Assembly: GCA_022601195.1 (NCBI GenBank) | Contig: JAHZIX010000028.1 | Location: 62,001-126,000 of the forward strand | Length of the DNA: 64,000 nucleotides | Reading direction: 5' to 3' | Source of the DNA: Deltaproteobacteria bacterium | Lineage (GTDB): Bacteria; Acidobacteriota; Thermoanaerobaculia; Multivoradales; JAHZIX01 | Part shown: positions 35,758 through 44,696 of the stretch, in pieces | Position numbering within the stretch: the first letter of the stretch is position 1 | Layout: every line of letters begins with the position of its first letter | The notes under the pieces: generated by a model | Databases searched by the model: none | What the model saw: only the letters and a program-made list of their open reading frames with translations | Told to the model about the DNA's origin: nothing | Translations under genes and position numbers: made by a program

Positions 35758-36942
35758 ATGGCTCAGAAAATTCACCCTATCGTCCGCGAGCTGATCGCTT
35801 TGATCGAGAAGAACCATTGGGAAAAGAAGTTCAAGGCTGCTATCGCCGAGGCACAGAGTCAGAACGTCCCCAGCATCGCTCACATCGATTCGGTAAAGAA
35901 ATACCTCCAGTACGTCAATGACCTGGTCGAGTGGGCTCCCCGAGAGATTGGCGACTCGCGGCTGATTTACGACAAGATCGTCGAGTTTTACTTCTTCCTC
36001 GATCAGCCTTCCCTGAGGAAGCTACAAAATCCCATCGAGCCGGATAGGACTCCCTGTGTGAATTCCAAGCCGGTTGGCCATGGCAAGTCGAAGAAATCTT
36101 CAAAACTGACACCCCTCTCCCAGTGGATTGTCGACTTTGCCAACGCTTGGGGTAGTTTTCTCGAGACCGAGGCATCGGCAGTGCATATTGATTCGTTCAA
36201 GACGGATCCCACCTTCAACTACGATGAGTACATGCCCCCTCCCAGCGGGTACAAGACCTTCAATCAGTTTTTTGCTCGCCACGTCAAGCCTGGTATGCGC
36301 CCGGTAGCAGCTCCGGAGGATGACCGAGTGCTGGTGGCCCCCGGGGACTCTACTTTTGTCGGTTGGTGGCAGATCAATCAGAACAACGATATCTATGTCA
36401 CCGAGAACCCCCTCGATATCAAGGGCATTCTGTGGTCCATCGATCAACTACTCGGTTGCAGTGAATACGCCGACCGATTTCGCGGCGGTGTTTTCACCCA
36501 TAGTTTCTTGAACACCTTCGACTATCACCGTTGGCATACTCCGGTCGCGGGCACGGTTCTGGAGAGCAGAGTGATTCAAGGTCAGGCCTATCTCGACGTC
36601 AAAACGAAGCCTGCCATCGTTGACGGAGAGAAGGTTAATGTGCTCAATGCCCTCGATGGCACGGGCTATCAATTCGTCCAGACTCGCGGACTCGTTGTCA
36701 TCGACTCTCCCATCGGTCTCGTGGCCTGTCTCCCCATGGGAATGGCCCAGGTTTCCTCGGTAGTGATCACCGCGGACGAGGGAGTGACCTTGGCCAAGGG
36801 AGATGAGCTGGGCTACTTCCAATTCGGCGGTTCTGACTTCGTCATGGTCTTCGAACGCTCCAGCAACGTGCAGCTGATCGGCCAGAAAAACGTCCATGTG
36901 CAGCAGGGCTCCTGGATCGGCAATGCCTATCCCGTGACTTGA
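35758..36942 (+). CDS. PsiD-like phosphatidylserine-decarboxylase-family enzyme
   Basis: A 394-residue pyruvoyl-type decarboxylase relative. An N-terminal helical domain (KIHPIVRELIALIEKNHW) resembles the extra domain found in fungal PsiD-type decarboxylases. The catalytic part has FNQFFARHVKPGMRPV, LVAPGDSTFVG and H257-R-W-H260 (HRWHTPVAG). The cleavage region FGGSDFVMVFE has S359 at the place of the LGST serine. Self-cleavage at S359 would create the pyruvoyl cofactor. The substrate may be an amino acid rather than phosphatidylserine, because no membrane segment or typical Psd N-terminus is present. ATG 35758 follows GAGGAAAGGAAG. Confidence 0.85.
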   Translation: MAQKIHPIVRELIALIEKNHWEKKFKAAIAEAQSQNVPSIAHIDSVKKYLQYVNDLVEWAPREIGDSRLIYDKIVEFYFFLDQPSLRKLQNPIEPDRTPCVNSKPVGHGKSKKSSKLTPLSQWIVDFANAWGSFLETEASAVHIDSFKTDPTFNYDEYMPPPSGYKTFNQFFARHVKPGMRPVAAPEDDRVLVAPGDSTFVGWWQINQNNDIYVTENPLDIKGILWSIDQLLGCSEYADRFRGGVFTHSFLNTFDYHRWHTPVAGTVLESRVIQGQAYLDVKTKPAIVDGEKVNVLNALDGTGYQFVQTRGLVVIDSPIGLVACLPMGMAQVSSVVITADEGVTLAKGDELGYFQFGGSDFVMVFERSSNVQLIGQKNVHVQQGSWIGNAYPVT

Positions 36943-36987
36943 TTGAGAGATAGAAAGAGGAGGGCAGAATTCCCTCTGACAGGCTCG

Positions 36988-37025
36988 AGGGCCGGTAGAC
37001 AGACTGAGAGTCTTCTACCGGCCCT
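36988..37025 (+). terminator. Rho-independent terminator
   Basis: AGGGCCGGTAGA (36988-36999) pairs perfectly with TCTACCGGCCCT (37014-37025) around a 14-base loop. It is followed by TTGTTCGTTTTG. It ends the decarboxylase transcript. Confidence 0.85.
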
Positions 37026-37109
37026 TGTTCGTTTTGAAGCGATCCTCAGCCTTCAGCTATGATCTGGCCAGTGTCCTCTCTGTTGGGGGTTTCCAAGGAG
37101 AAGTGAGTC

Positions 37110-37892
37110 ATGATCGAGACAGGATTAGCGGACAAGGTTGTCATCGTTACAGGTGCGAGCGCGGGTATCGGTCGGGCTACGGCTTTGCGCTTTGCTGAGG
37201 AGGGGGCGCGGGTGGCGCTTTGGGATATTCGAGCAGAGGGAACGGAGGCTCTCCTCGCAGAGGTAGAGGCGACGGGTGGTGAAGGCGCGTTTCAGGCGGT
37301 AGATGTTACCGACAAGGTGGCCGTGGAGGCGGCGGTCGAAGCAGTGGTGGAACGCTGGGGCGGGATCGACGTGCTGGTCAACAATGCCGGAATCGTGCGC
37401 GATGCTCAGTTGATCAAATGGAGAAACGACCAGGCTACGGGAATGATGACCGACGAGGCCTTCGACGCGGTGGTCGGGGTGAACTTGCGGGGTGTCTTCT
37501 TGTGTACCCGGGCGGTGGTGCCGCATTTGATTCGGGGAGGCGGTGGAGTTCTGCTCCAGGCTTCTTCCGTCGTGGGTCTCTATGGGAACTTCGGTCAGAC
37601 CAACTATGCGGCCACCAAGGCTGGGGTGATCAGCATGACCAAAACCTGGGCGCGGGAGTTGGGACGTTACGGGATTCGCTCCAATGCGGTCGCACCGGGC
37701 TTCATCGGCACCGAGATTCTCCAATCGATGCCGGAGAGACTTCTCGCTGAGTTGGTCCGCCATACGCCTCTGGGACGAATGGGCACACCGGAAGAAGTGG
37801 CCCAAGCCTATGTCTGGCTTGCCTCGGATGCGGCCACCTATATTTCCGGAGCGGTTCTTTCCATCGACGGAGGCTTGGTTCCAGGCACTTGA
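37110..37892 (+). CDS. Short-chain dehydrogenase/reductase, FabG-like
   Basis: A 260-residue NAD(P)-binding Rossmann protein. It has TGASAGIGRA (nucleotide loop), NNAG (about residues 90-93), and a catalytic set of Ser (QASSVVG), Tyr and Lys (YAATK). The terminal SGAVLSIDGGL is the usual FabG-type ending. It could reduce 3-oxoacyl thioesters or another ketone; no fatty-acid gene is adjacent. ATG 37110 has AAGGAGAAG upstream. It is separated from the decarboxylase by a strong terminator, so it is an independent unit. Confidence 0.92.
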   Translation: MIETGLADKVVIVTGASAGIGRATALRFAEEGARVALWDIRAEGTEALLAEVEATGGEGAFQAVDVTDKVAVEAAVEAVVERWGGIDVLVNNAGIVRDAQLIKWRNDQATGMMTDEAFDAVVGVNLRGVFLCTRAVVPHLIRGGGGVLLQASSVVGLYGNFGQTNYAATKAGVISMTKTWARELGRYGIRSNAVAPGFIGTEILQSMPERLLAELVRHTPLGRMGTPEEVAQAYVWLASDAATYISGAVLSIDGGLVPGT

Positions 37893-38022
37893 GTCGATGC
37901 TCGAGCCGATTCGTCCGTTGTGTTTCGGCGCGGCAATCCAGAAGGGCCTCGGCGCTGGGTATCTCTTTCGAGTCTTCCAGGCGGAGGCCCTCTTTCCCTC
38001 TGAGAGGATCGTGTCCTAACTG

Positions 38023-40011
38023 CTAGGGCGTAAAGAAGCTCGTATTGGTGTGGCTCCAGCTGCCGCCGATGCGGCTCCAAACTCGGACAAAGATCTGGTC
38101 GCCGGAAGGTAAGCTGGTGACCGCCAGGCTGGTGTTTGTGCCAACGCTTTGGGAGAGAATCTGGCTGCCACCGGAGCTGGTTCCCAGGTAGATCCAAAAC
38201 GCCGAGGCTTGGGAGCAGGGCGTCCACTCTAGGGTGGTCGAGGTGCCGCCGATGGTGGAGCCGGCGCCGGGGCTGAGAAGCTCCGCAGGGCAGGCCTCTT
38301 CACCTCCGCCGCCGTCATCCACCGCAATGAAGCTGAAGTCTCTGTTCTGCCAACCGCTGGAAGTACGGGTCCACAGCCGGAACCATACGGTGGAGCCATC
38401 CGTCGGGAGTCCTGTCACGGAAGCTGAGGTCGAGGTTCCCTGATTCTCGGAGAGGATGTTGTTACTTCCTTGGGATGTTCCTACGTAGATCCAATACTGC
38501 GTTGCGCCGTCGCAGGCTTCCCAGGTGAAGGTCTCGGTGGCTCCTCCTAGGGTCGATCCCGGGGCTGGCGTACTGAGGCCTGCCGGGCAGGGAATCGGGT
38601 CGGGTCCGCCGCCCCCACCGTCCGCATCGTCCGCTAGCTCCACCATGTAGGCAGCTGCCAGCTTGGCGAATTTGACGGCGTGGTTGGCCTGCGTCCCAAA
38701 GGTAGCGAGAGTGTCGTTGGCGGTGTGAATCTGCAGGTTGTGCTGCTGAAAGCGAGCCTCGAAGGGGAATGAAGCAGGAAAGCCGCGGCTTTGCCAGGAG
38801 GCGTGATCGGAACAGGAGTAGCCACAGGCGGTGGTGCTCCAGTTGAGCTCACTCTGGTAGGTGTCCACCAAGTTCCCGATGAAGTCGTTCTGCGCCGAGT
38901 TCGTGAAGTCGGTGATCAGAAAGATGTCGTCGGCGGAGCCGTTAAAGGCCACCATGTCGAGTTGGAGAACGCCAACGACGTTGATGCCGCGGTTCAGGTG
39001 ATCCTGGGCGATCTCTCCGGAACCCCGAAGCCCGACCTCCTCGGCTGCATAGCCCATGATCTTCACCGTCCGTTCGGGACGATAGCCGTTGGCCACAGCG
39101 GCCCGAATCACCTCGGTCAGGGCAGCGATGCCGGAAGCATCATCGTCAGCGCCCGGTGCTGGGGTGGTGTTGCCCACGCTGCCGGATACTTTGGAGTCCA
39201 AGTGGGCTCCCAAAACGACGACCTCACTGGCTAGGCCATCGCCCTGAATCTCCAGAATGACCGAGGGCTGACTCCAGCCACTGTGGTCGAAGGTCGTCAC
39301 GGTGATGTCGCTGCGGCCGCTGGCGAGAGCTTGCCAGCGGTCCCGAATGGAAAGGGCAGCGGCTCGACCGGATGGGGTGTTGTAGTAACGGTTGACGAAA
39401 TCCGTGGAGAGATCGTCGATGGTTGCGAGGATATTGGCCGCTTGCATTTCCCCTTGGATCGCCGTCACTCGGGCGCCGTTGTCAATCTCGTAGGACGCCG
39501 CTGATTCAATGTAGATGCCCAAAGGGGCGTTGAGAGCCGTTCGTGCCTGTTCGAGAGTGTCGTGGGTCTGGAAGCCGCCACAGCGGTGTTTGGTGTCGTG
39601 TACCCAAGAGGAGAGCTTGTGCAGATCCCCTTCGGCGAAAGGAATCGCGACGATGCCCCGGTTCCGCGCTTGAACCTTCAGGGAGGAGCTCAAGGAGAGG
39701 TTGCTGCGGCGTATCAGGTTGAGGTCGTCTTCTTCCAAAGTGATCCACACCTGGTGGTTGGGGTCGAAGGTGGACTTACGGTCGTCCTCGGTGCCGGTGC
39801 TTTCTAAGGCTACCGGTAGCTCAGAGGTCGAGGCTGCCTCGACTTGATGGGGGGGATCCGCGGCGAAGCCAGGCGAGGCGACGGCGGTCCAGCAAAGGGC
39901 GGCCAGAGCTAGCGAGTAAGCCCATGATCGCCGGGTTCTGTGGCGTTGAAGGAACCCGGGCGGGGGAGACGAAATCTCTGCGGGACAGTTCGGGCGGGAG
40001 ACATGAATCAT
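38023..40011 (-). CDS. Secreted M28 aminopeptidase with two C-terminal beta repeats
   Basis: A 662-residue zinc aminopeptidase of the Vibrio/Aeromonas leucyl aminopeptidase type. A signal peptide (SLALAALCWTAVASPGFAA) and a propeptide precede the catalytic domain. Zinc ligands are in GAHLDSK (His), GADDDASG (bridging Asp), YAAEEVGLRG (Glu), LQLDMVAF (Asp) and QIHTANDTL (His). Two C-terminal repeats of about 90 residues share CPA-L-S-PG-GSTxGG and WxxCxxAxxxWIY-GTS, probably binding or secretion modules joined by Gly/Asp linkers. ATG 40011 was chosen over an open extension to 40065. Confidence 0.92.
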   Translation of the reverse strand: MIHVSRPNCPAEISSPPPGFLQRHRTRRSWAYSLALAALCWTAVASPGFAADPPHQVEAASTSELPVALESTGTEDDRKSTFDPNHQVWITLEEDDLNLIRRSNLSLSSSLKVQARNRGIVAIPFAEGDLHKLSSWVHDTKHRCGGFQTHDTLEQARTALNAPLGIYIESAASYEIDNGARVTAIQGEMQAANILATIDDLSTDFVNRYYNTPSGRAAALSIRDRWQALASGRSDITVTTFDHSGWSQPSVILEIQGDGLASEVVVLGAHLDSKVSGSVGNTTPAPGADDDASGIAALTEVIRAAVANGYRPERTVKIMGYAAEEVGLRGSGEIAQDHLNRGINVVGVLQLDMVAFNGSADDIFLITDFTNSAQNDFIGNLVDTYQSELNWSTTACGYSCSDHASWQSRGFPASFPFEARFQQHNLQIHTANDTLATFGTQANHAVKFAKLAAAYMVELADDADGGGGGPDPIPCPAGLSTPAPGSTLGGATETFTWEACDGATQYWIYVGTSQGSNNILSENQGTSTSASVTGLPTDGSTVWFRLWTRTSSGWQNRDFSFIAVDDGGGGEEACPAELLSPGAGSTIGGTSTTLEWTPCSQASAFWIYLGTSSGGSQILSQSVGTNTSLAVTSLPSGDQIFVRVWSRIGGSWSHTNTSFFTP

Positions 40012-40485
40012 GGAACTCTCCGATCTCTTCGACGGTCGACATGGATAGCGCGAGGCGAAGCTCACACCAAGGGAACTAGTAATTGCGCTTATGTAGAAGC
40101 AAGAATTAAGCCAAAGCGCAAGAGTCTCTGGTGGGATCGTTTGGCGGCACCATTCAACCTCGTTTCTGAGGCCAAGGACCGCTGCGGCGCCGGGGCGGAG
40201 TTGGGTCGCAAGCTACGGTGGAGCGGTTCCCGTGTCTCATATCGTGAGGTTCATTCTCAAATTCGAGATTTCTGTTCGGCACGGCAGTCAGCTGGGTCCG
40301 GGCCCCTGGGGCCTGGGTCCTGGGTCCTGGGCAGATAGTTCGGAAACAGCGTCGAAGGTCGACAGAGCGAAGGCGGCGAGATTTTTTTGACCTCGCCTTA
40401 GCCGTTTTCCTCCATGGCTGCGCGGATTGAGTGAGCGGCAAAAAAACGCAAACCCAACAACACCCCGCTACAAGGAGAATGAATC
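40012..40485. other. Divergent intergenic region with G-rich repeats
   Basis: About 470 bp between divergent genes. It contains short GGGTCCT repeats and a GGCCCC-T-GGGGCC dyad near 40300-40335, and a T-rich patch near 40380. A good AAGGAGA ribosome site for the downstream gene lies just before 40486. No gene is seen. Confidence 0.5.
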
Positions 40486-42447
40486 ATGTCGACCACAACC
40501 GAGAGAATGACGATTCGGAACGAAAAGAAGAGCTTCCTGGCCCGAGTGGCGATCGCTTGGCTACTAACCATCGCCTCGCTGTTGGTCCTGGCCTCCTCAG
40601 CCTCGGCTCATTCCATTACCTGGTCGACGGCCAGCTTTGAAGATAGCGCCCTCTACCGGGCGCGACTGCTGCAGTTGAGAGATTCCCACGAGACCATCGA
40701 TGAGATCTCCATCAGCCCCTCCGGGGAGTGGGTGATCGTCTCCGGCAGCACGGTTTTCACCAGCATCCATTTTCCCGCAGGTCCCAAGAACAAGATTCAG
40801 CAGTACATCGCTAGTGGCCGCGAGATCGACGCCGTAGCCTTCGCCCCGAACGGTGCCTGGGTAGTGGTGGCGGAAGACTACCTCTGGCGCAGCGCCGGCC
40901 TACCGCACTCTCTCTTGCTGAAAGACAAGATTCGCAACCGTCAGAATGCTGGCAAACGCATCGACGAGATCGCCTTCACCGGCAACGGAGCCGGTTGGGT
41001 GGTCACCTCCGGTAGCTGGGCCTCCTCAAAGAGCGTTCCCTCAGACCTCTACGCGGCGGTTGTCGAACGCCACCAGGGGAAGAGAACGATTCAGCGGATC
41101 TCCATCGGTACCGACGGCCGTTGGGTCGTTCTTGCCGACCAATGGTTCGCCAGCAGTGGACTCTCTGATGGCATGGTCAACGGCCTCAAGATGTTCCAGC
41201 GGACCGAGCGCTCTCTCGATCACGCGGTGATCGGTCCCGGCAACGGTTTCGTGCTCTACGGCGGGGGCGTCTCTCCCAATCTCAATCACCCGATGCAGAA
41301 GATCGAGTACGACCTGGGGGCCAGCGGCAAGAACATTTATCAGCGAATGGAAGAACTGAATATTCCAGGTATCAGCATTGCGGTGATCGACAACAACAAA
41401 GTGGTCTACTCACGGGGCTATGGCACTCTGCGGGGCGGTACCCAGAAATTCGTGCGGGCCTCGAGCCCGTTTGCAGTGGGTTCCACCTCGAAGTTGATGG
41501 CCTCCATGGGGATCATGTCCTTGGTGGAAGATGGGGAGCTGAATCTGGATGACACCTTGCCAGAAATGGGGCCGACAGTGGTCCAGTGGTACACCTTTGG
41601 CCAGCAGTACCCGCTGAGCTTTGGCACCGTTGGGCCAATGCCTCTGGGCATCACCCTGGAGCAACTCCTCAGCCACACGGCGAGCCTCAACAACAGCTCT
41701 ATCGAATATTGGCCCTCGAACTGGCCGGGCAGTGTCAGCACTCTACAGACTCTGCTGGGGCATCACTGTAGCTCCGAAGGTTGCTCCTACGGCGGCGGCC
41801 GTGCAGCCTGGATCGACCCCGCCAACGGCGCGCCGGGTAGTACCTTCGACTACTCCAACAAGGGCTACCTGGTCGCTCAAGCGGCTGCCCAGGCAGCCAC
41901 CGGGCAGGGTTTCGCCCAGATCATGCAGGACCGCATTCTCGGCCCCCTGGGCATGACCGATAGTCGCTACACCCAGCCCCTGTCTTTGTCCTACGGTCAG
42001 CGGGTTGCCTCGCGCCACAACGACGCCGGCAATCCCATTCCTCGCACGGTGATCCCGAACTACGCCGCGGGTGGCTTGTACTCCTCGGCCCGGGACTATG
42101 CCAAGGCTGTGATCCTGCTCAACAACGACGGCCAGATTCCCAACGGTGCCCAGGTGCTGTCGCCACCGAGCGTGGATGAGATCTTCACCGACCGGGCTCC
42201 CGGTGGCCTCAAATACGGCTTCGGGGTCGAGCTCAACACCACCGCCCTGGATACCTTCACTCATGGCGGTGCCGTCATTGGTGGCTCCTCTTGCATGCAG
42301 GGCTCTGCTACCGCAGATGAGGGGATCGTCATCCTCACCAACTCGAACTACACGAACGCCAGACCTCTGATGACCGAGATTCGTCGGGCCTTCCGGGAAG
42401 CCTACGGCTGGCCCATTGCCGGCGACAATCCCCAGTGGTCCTGCTGA
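40486..42447 (+). CDS. Secreted serine hydrolase (class C beta-lactamase fold) with N-terminal repeats
   Basis: A 653-residue protein with a signal peptide (AWLLTIASLLVLASSASA). About 230 residues of repeats follow in which IDEISISPSGEWVIV, IDAVAFAPNGAWVVV, IDEIAFTGNGAGWVV and IQRISIGTDGRWVVL recur every 45-60 residues, like propeller blades. The C-terminal half is a serine beta-lactamase/esterase domain with S333-x-x-K336 (GSTSK), Y456-S-N458 and H593-G-G. All three active-site motifs are intact. It may be a peptidase or esterase of peptidoglycan or peptides, with the repeats binding a partner. AAGGAGA precedes ATG 40486. Confidence 0.88.
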   Translation: MSTTTERMTIRNEKKSFLARVAIAWLLTIASLLVLASSASAHSITWSTASFEDSALYRARLLQLRDSHETIDEISISPSGEWVIVSGSTVFTSIHFPAGPKNKIQQYIASGREIDAVAFAPNGAWVVVAEDYLWRSAGLPHSLLLKDKIRNRQNAGKRIDEIAFTGNGAGWVVTSGSWASSKSVPSDLYAAVVERHQGKRTIQRISIGTDGRWVVLADQWFASSGLSDGMVNGLKMFQRTERSLDHAVIGPGNGFVLYGGGVSPNLNHPMQKIEYDLGASGKNIYQRMEELNIPGISIAVIDNNKVVYSRGYGTLRGGTQKFVRASSPFAVGSTSKLMASMGIMSLVEDGELNLDDTLPEMGPTVVQWYTFGQQYPLSFGTVGPMPLGITLEQLLSHTASLNNSSIEYWPSNWPGSVSTLQTLLGHHCSSEGCSYGGGRAAWIDPANGAPGSTFDYSNKGYLVAQAAAQAATGQGFAQIMQDRILGPLGMTDSRYTQPLSLSYGQRVASRHNDAGNPIPRTVIPNYAAGGLYSSARDYAKAVILLNNDGQIPNGAQVLSPPSVDEIFTDRAPGGLKYGFGVELNTTALDTFTHGGAVIGGSSCMQGSATADEGIVILTNSNYTNARPLMTEIRRAFREAYGWPIAGDNPQWSC

Positions 42448-42474
42448 GGTCCTCCCCCATCCTCGCCTCCCTTC

Positions 42475-42505
42475 GATGCCGGTCGGCCCTACGCTGACCG
42501 GCATC
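42475..42505 (+). terminator. Probable rho-independent terminator
   Basis: GATGCCGGTC (42475-42484) pairs with GACCGGCATC (42496-42505) around an 11-base loop. A short TTT follows. It lies 27 bp after the hydrolase stop. Confidence 0.75.
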
Positions 42506-42517
42506 TTTGCCATTTGC

Positions 42518-42650
42518 GGTGTCAGGCATGAGCTTCATGCGTTGCTTCAATAAGCCTCTTTGGCCTCGCAGGAAGCGAGAGAGGGCAAGGCTTGGAGTGA
42601 GTCGCCGGCGGACAGCATTTAAGGGCTGCATGGAACGCATGCCTGACACC
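42518..42650. repeat. 133-bp palindromic REP/MITE-like element
   Basis: GGTGTCAGGCATG at 42518-42530 is repeated in perfect inverted orientation as CATGCCTGACACC at 42638-42650, with about 10 further imperfect bases inside. The interior folds into another imperfect hairpin around CTCGC-AGGAA-GCGAG. GTGTCAGGC ends resemble REP sequences moved by IS200-like (RAYT) tyrosine transposases. No transposase gene lies within it. Confidence 0.75.
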
Positions 42651-42665
42651 GGATGGGGCTTCGGT

Positions 42666-44585
42666 CTAGGTGCAGCCCTGGCAGAGGCAGATGGGGACGA
42701 CCACGGCTTTTTGGTTCGAGTCCAGAAAGGAGAGAAGGGTGGGGGAGGCGGTGAGGCAGCTTTCTGGGACGGAGGTCAGGACGAGTTTGGATCCGGGTTT
42801 GAGGGTGCCTGTTTCCAGGGAGTAGGAAGAGGTGCCGCATTTCAGGGTCGAGCTAGTGAGGTCCCCTTTCCACAGATCGTCCACCTCGAAGTAGAGGCTG
42901 CCGGGGCTGTCGAAGGTCGCGATGCAGTTGGGGCAGGGGATGAACTCCGGTTGGGGCTCGATCCAGGGCTCGAGGGCAGCCGAGGGGTAGCGATAGTGAG
43001 GGCAGGGCTCTGCGGGGGCGGCTCCCTTGCCGTCGTAGAAAACCGTTTCGTTGCCACAAGGAGGCTTTGGCTCGAGCTTTGTTTCGAGAGTCGAAATGTC
43101 GATGGTTGGAGCTGAGAAGCGTCCCCAGGCGACGGCACTGAGGTCCAGTGGTTGAGGTGTCGGGCAGGAAATGGGAGCGCACTGTGGACTGGTGCCGCAA
43201 GCCGCGGCTACGGCAGTGCACAGGGAGACCTCTCGCACCTCGCCCCGTTTCTTTGGGCAAGTTCTGGAGCCCGCGCAGTAGTCCGCTTGGCGCCCCGTGG
43301 AGATTCCCGCCTGGTAGACGGTTTCCATGACTTGAAATGGGTTGGAGGCGGGAAGGTAGGACCAGACGGCTGCAGCGGTGGCCGAGACCACCAAGGACGC
43401 CACCGAGCTACCGGTGAGAGTCGCTGTGGCACCAGGGCTTTGGGAGAGGGCGACGGCGGCATGGTCACCGAAGGCCGCAAGGCGAGGGACTCCTCGTTGC
43501 CGGGTGGTGTCGAGGGCAGCCGCCGAGTCTTTGACCGCAGCGACGGAGTAAAGCAATGGTCGGTAGGAGGCCGCTCCCCCTGGAGTGGCTGGAAGGCCGA
43601 GTCTCTGACACTGCGTCCCTCGAGGAGCTCGGCGGGTTTCCCATAGAGCGGGTAGTAGGGGACCTGGCTGAGAACTGGCGCCGGAGCTACGGTTGCCGGC
43701 CGCGGCGATGACCAAACCACCTCGGCAAGAGGCATCCTCCAGGGCTCGGTAAACTGCCTGCACGGGGGTTGGCATATCGGCGATCTTTCTTTCTGTTCCT
43801 CCAAGTCGAGGTTGCCAGCCTAGGGAGAGATTGAGCACCAGGCGGTCTTGGCCGGGCAAGGAGCTCTCCTGATGGATGGCTTGGGCAAGCTCGCTGATCA
43901 GGCCGATAAAGCCTCCCTTTACGTCGTCGCGACAGATCAGAGGATCCTGCGGATCGAAACACGTGTAAGCGAGGGCTAGCCGGGAGGCGAGGAGGGCGCG
44001 GCAGGTGGTCTCGCTGGGGTCGCACAACAGATCTCGGGCCATGTTGAGGAGAGCCGTGCCGTGGGGTGAATTTGCGGGAGCATCCTCCGGTCCTTGGGCC
44101 CCCCGAGCGGTATGAGTGGGGGAGCTGTCCAAGATGGCCAAACGAACGTTAGAAGCTGCGGCCCCGGGGAGGCTCATCTGTCCCACCTGGGACAAGAAAT
44201 GCTCTTCCAGAGCTTGCCAGGTCTGTTGGGCCAGGGAGGATCCCTGGGCGGCGACCCCCATGATGTCCGGGTCGAGGTACTGCAGGCGGTTGGTTGGCAG
44301 ACCGCTGGCGTTGCCGGGTGTTTTCCTTTGGTAAAGGCAGAAGCGTTTCAGCTCTTTGTTATTGGTGTTGGCGAAGAGAGGTTCTACAGACCAGCCGGAA
44401 TCGGGCTTTGCCGGAGGACACCGCTGGTTTGCCTCAGATTGAATGCCGATCCACCTCCAAGGCGTTTCTCCTTGGGAAGTATTTTGGGCGCGAGCTTCCT
44501 GGGCGGTGCCGAGGAGAATCCCCAGAGTCCAAAGGAACGTCCCCAGAGCTATAGCCCGCTGACGCTGTTGATTTTGCCACTTCAT
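42666..44585 (-). CDS. Secreted S8 subtilisin-like serine peptidase, divergent (module B)
   Basis: A 639-residue exported protein. The signal peptide (ALGTFLWTLGILLGTAQEARA) is followed by a cysteine-rich N-terminal part and a subtilase domain. The triad candidates are D153 (LAILDSSPT), H175 (SPHGTAL), N298 (AAAGNRS) and S394 (LTGSSVASLVV, where subtilases usually have GTSMA). The triad is present but its surroundings diverge. The C-terminal about 180 residues are Cys/Pro-rich and end CLCQGCT. ATG 44585 follows GAGGAGATGCA. It is the last gene of the minus-strand module B, 111 bp after the CHAT gene. Confidence 0.82.
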   Translation of the reverse strand: MKWQNQQRQRAIALGTFLWTLGILLGTAQEARAQNTSQGETPWRWIGIQSEANQRCPPAKPDSGWSVEPLFANTNNKELKRFCLYQRKTPGNASGLPTNRLQYLDPDIMGVAAQGSSLAQQTWQALEEHFLSQVGQMSLPGAAASNVRLAILDSSPTHTARGAQGPEDAPANSPHGTALLNMARDLLCDPSETTCRALLASRLALAYTCFDPQDPLICRDDVKGGFIGLISELAQAIHQESSLPGQDRLVLNLSLGWQPRLGGTERKIADMPTPVQAVYRALEDASCRGGLVIAAAGNRSSGASSQPGPLLPALWETRRAPRGTQCQRLGLPATPGGAASYRPLLYSVAAVKDSAAALDTTRQRGVPRLAAFGDHAAVALSQSPGATATLTGSSVASLVVSATAAAVWSYLPASNPFQVMETVYQAGISTGRQADYCAGSRTCPKKRGEVREVSLCTAVAAACGTSPQCAPISCPTPQPLDLSAVAWGRFSAPTIDISTLETKLEPKPPCGNETVFYDGKGAAPAEPCPHYRYPSAALEPWIEPQPEFIPCPNCIATFDSPGSLYFEVDDLWKGDLTSSTLKCGTSSYSLETGTLKPGSKLVLTSVPESCLTASPTLLSFLDSNQKAVVVPICLCQGCT

Positions 44586-44696
44586 TGCATCTCCTCCTCT
44601 TTGGGGCTGCTGGTAGGACAAGCCCGGCTTTTTCTCCGTCGCCTGATTTGAGTGGGCTTCCATTCGCCCTTACCGACTTCGTTTTGGGTTTCCGGA

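Noticed and set aside
42507-43115. Open frame of 202 codons on the plus strand
   Set aside because: Begins inside the palindromic element and runs antisense to the subtilase; Gly/Arg-rich with no motif.
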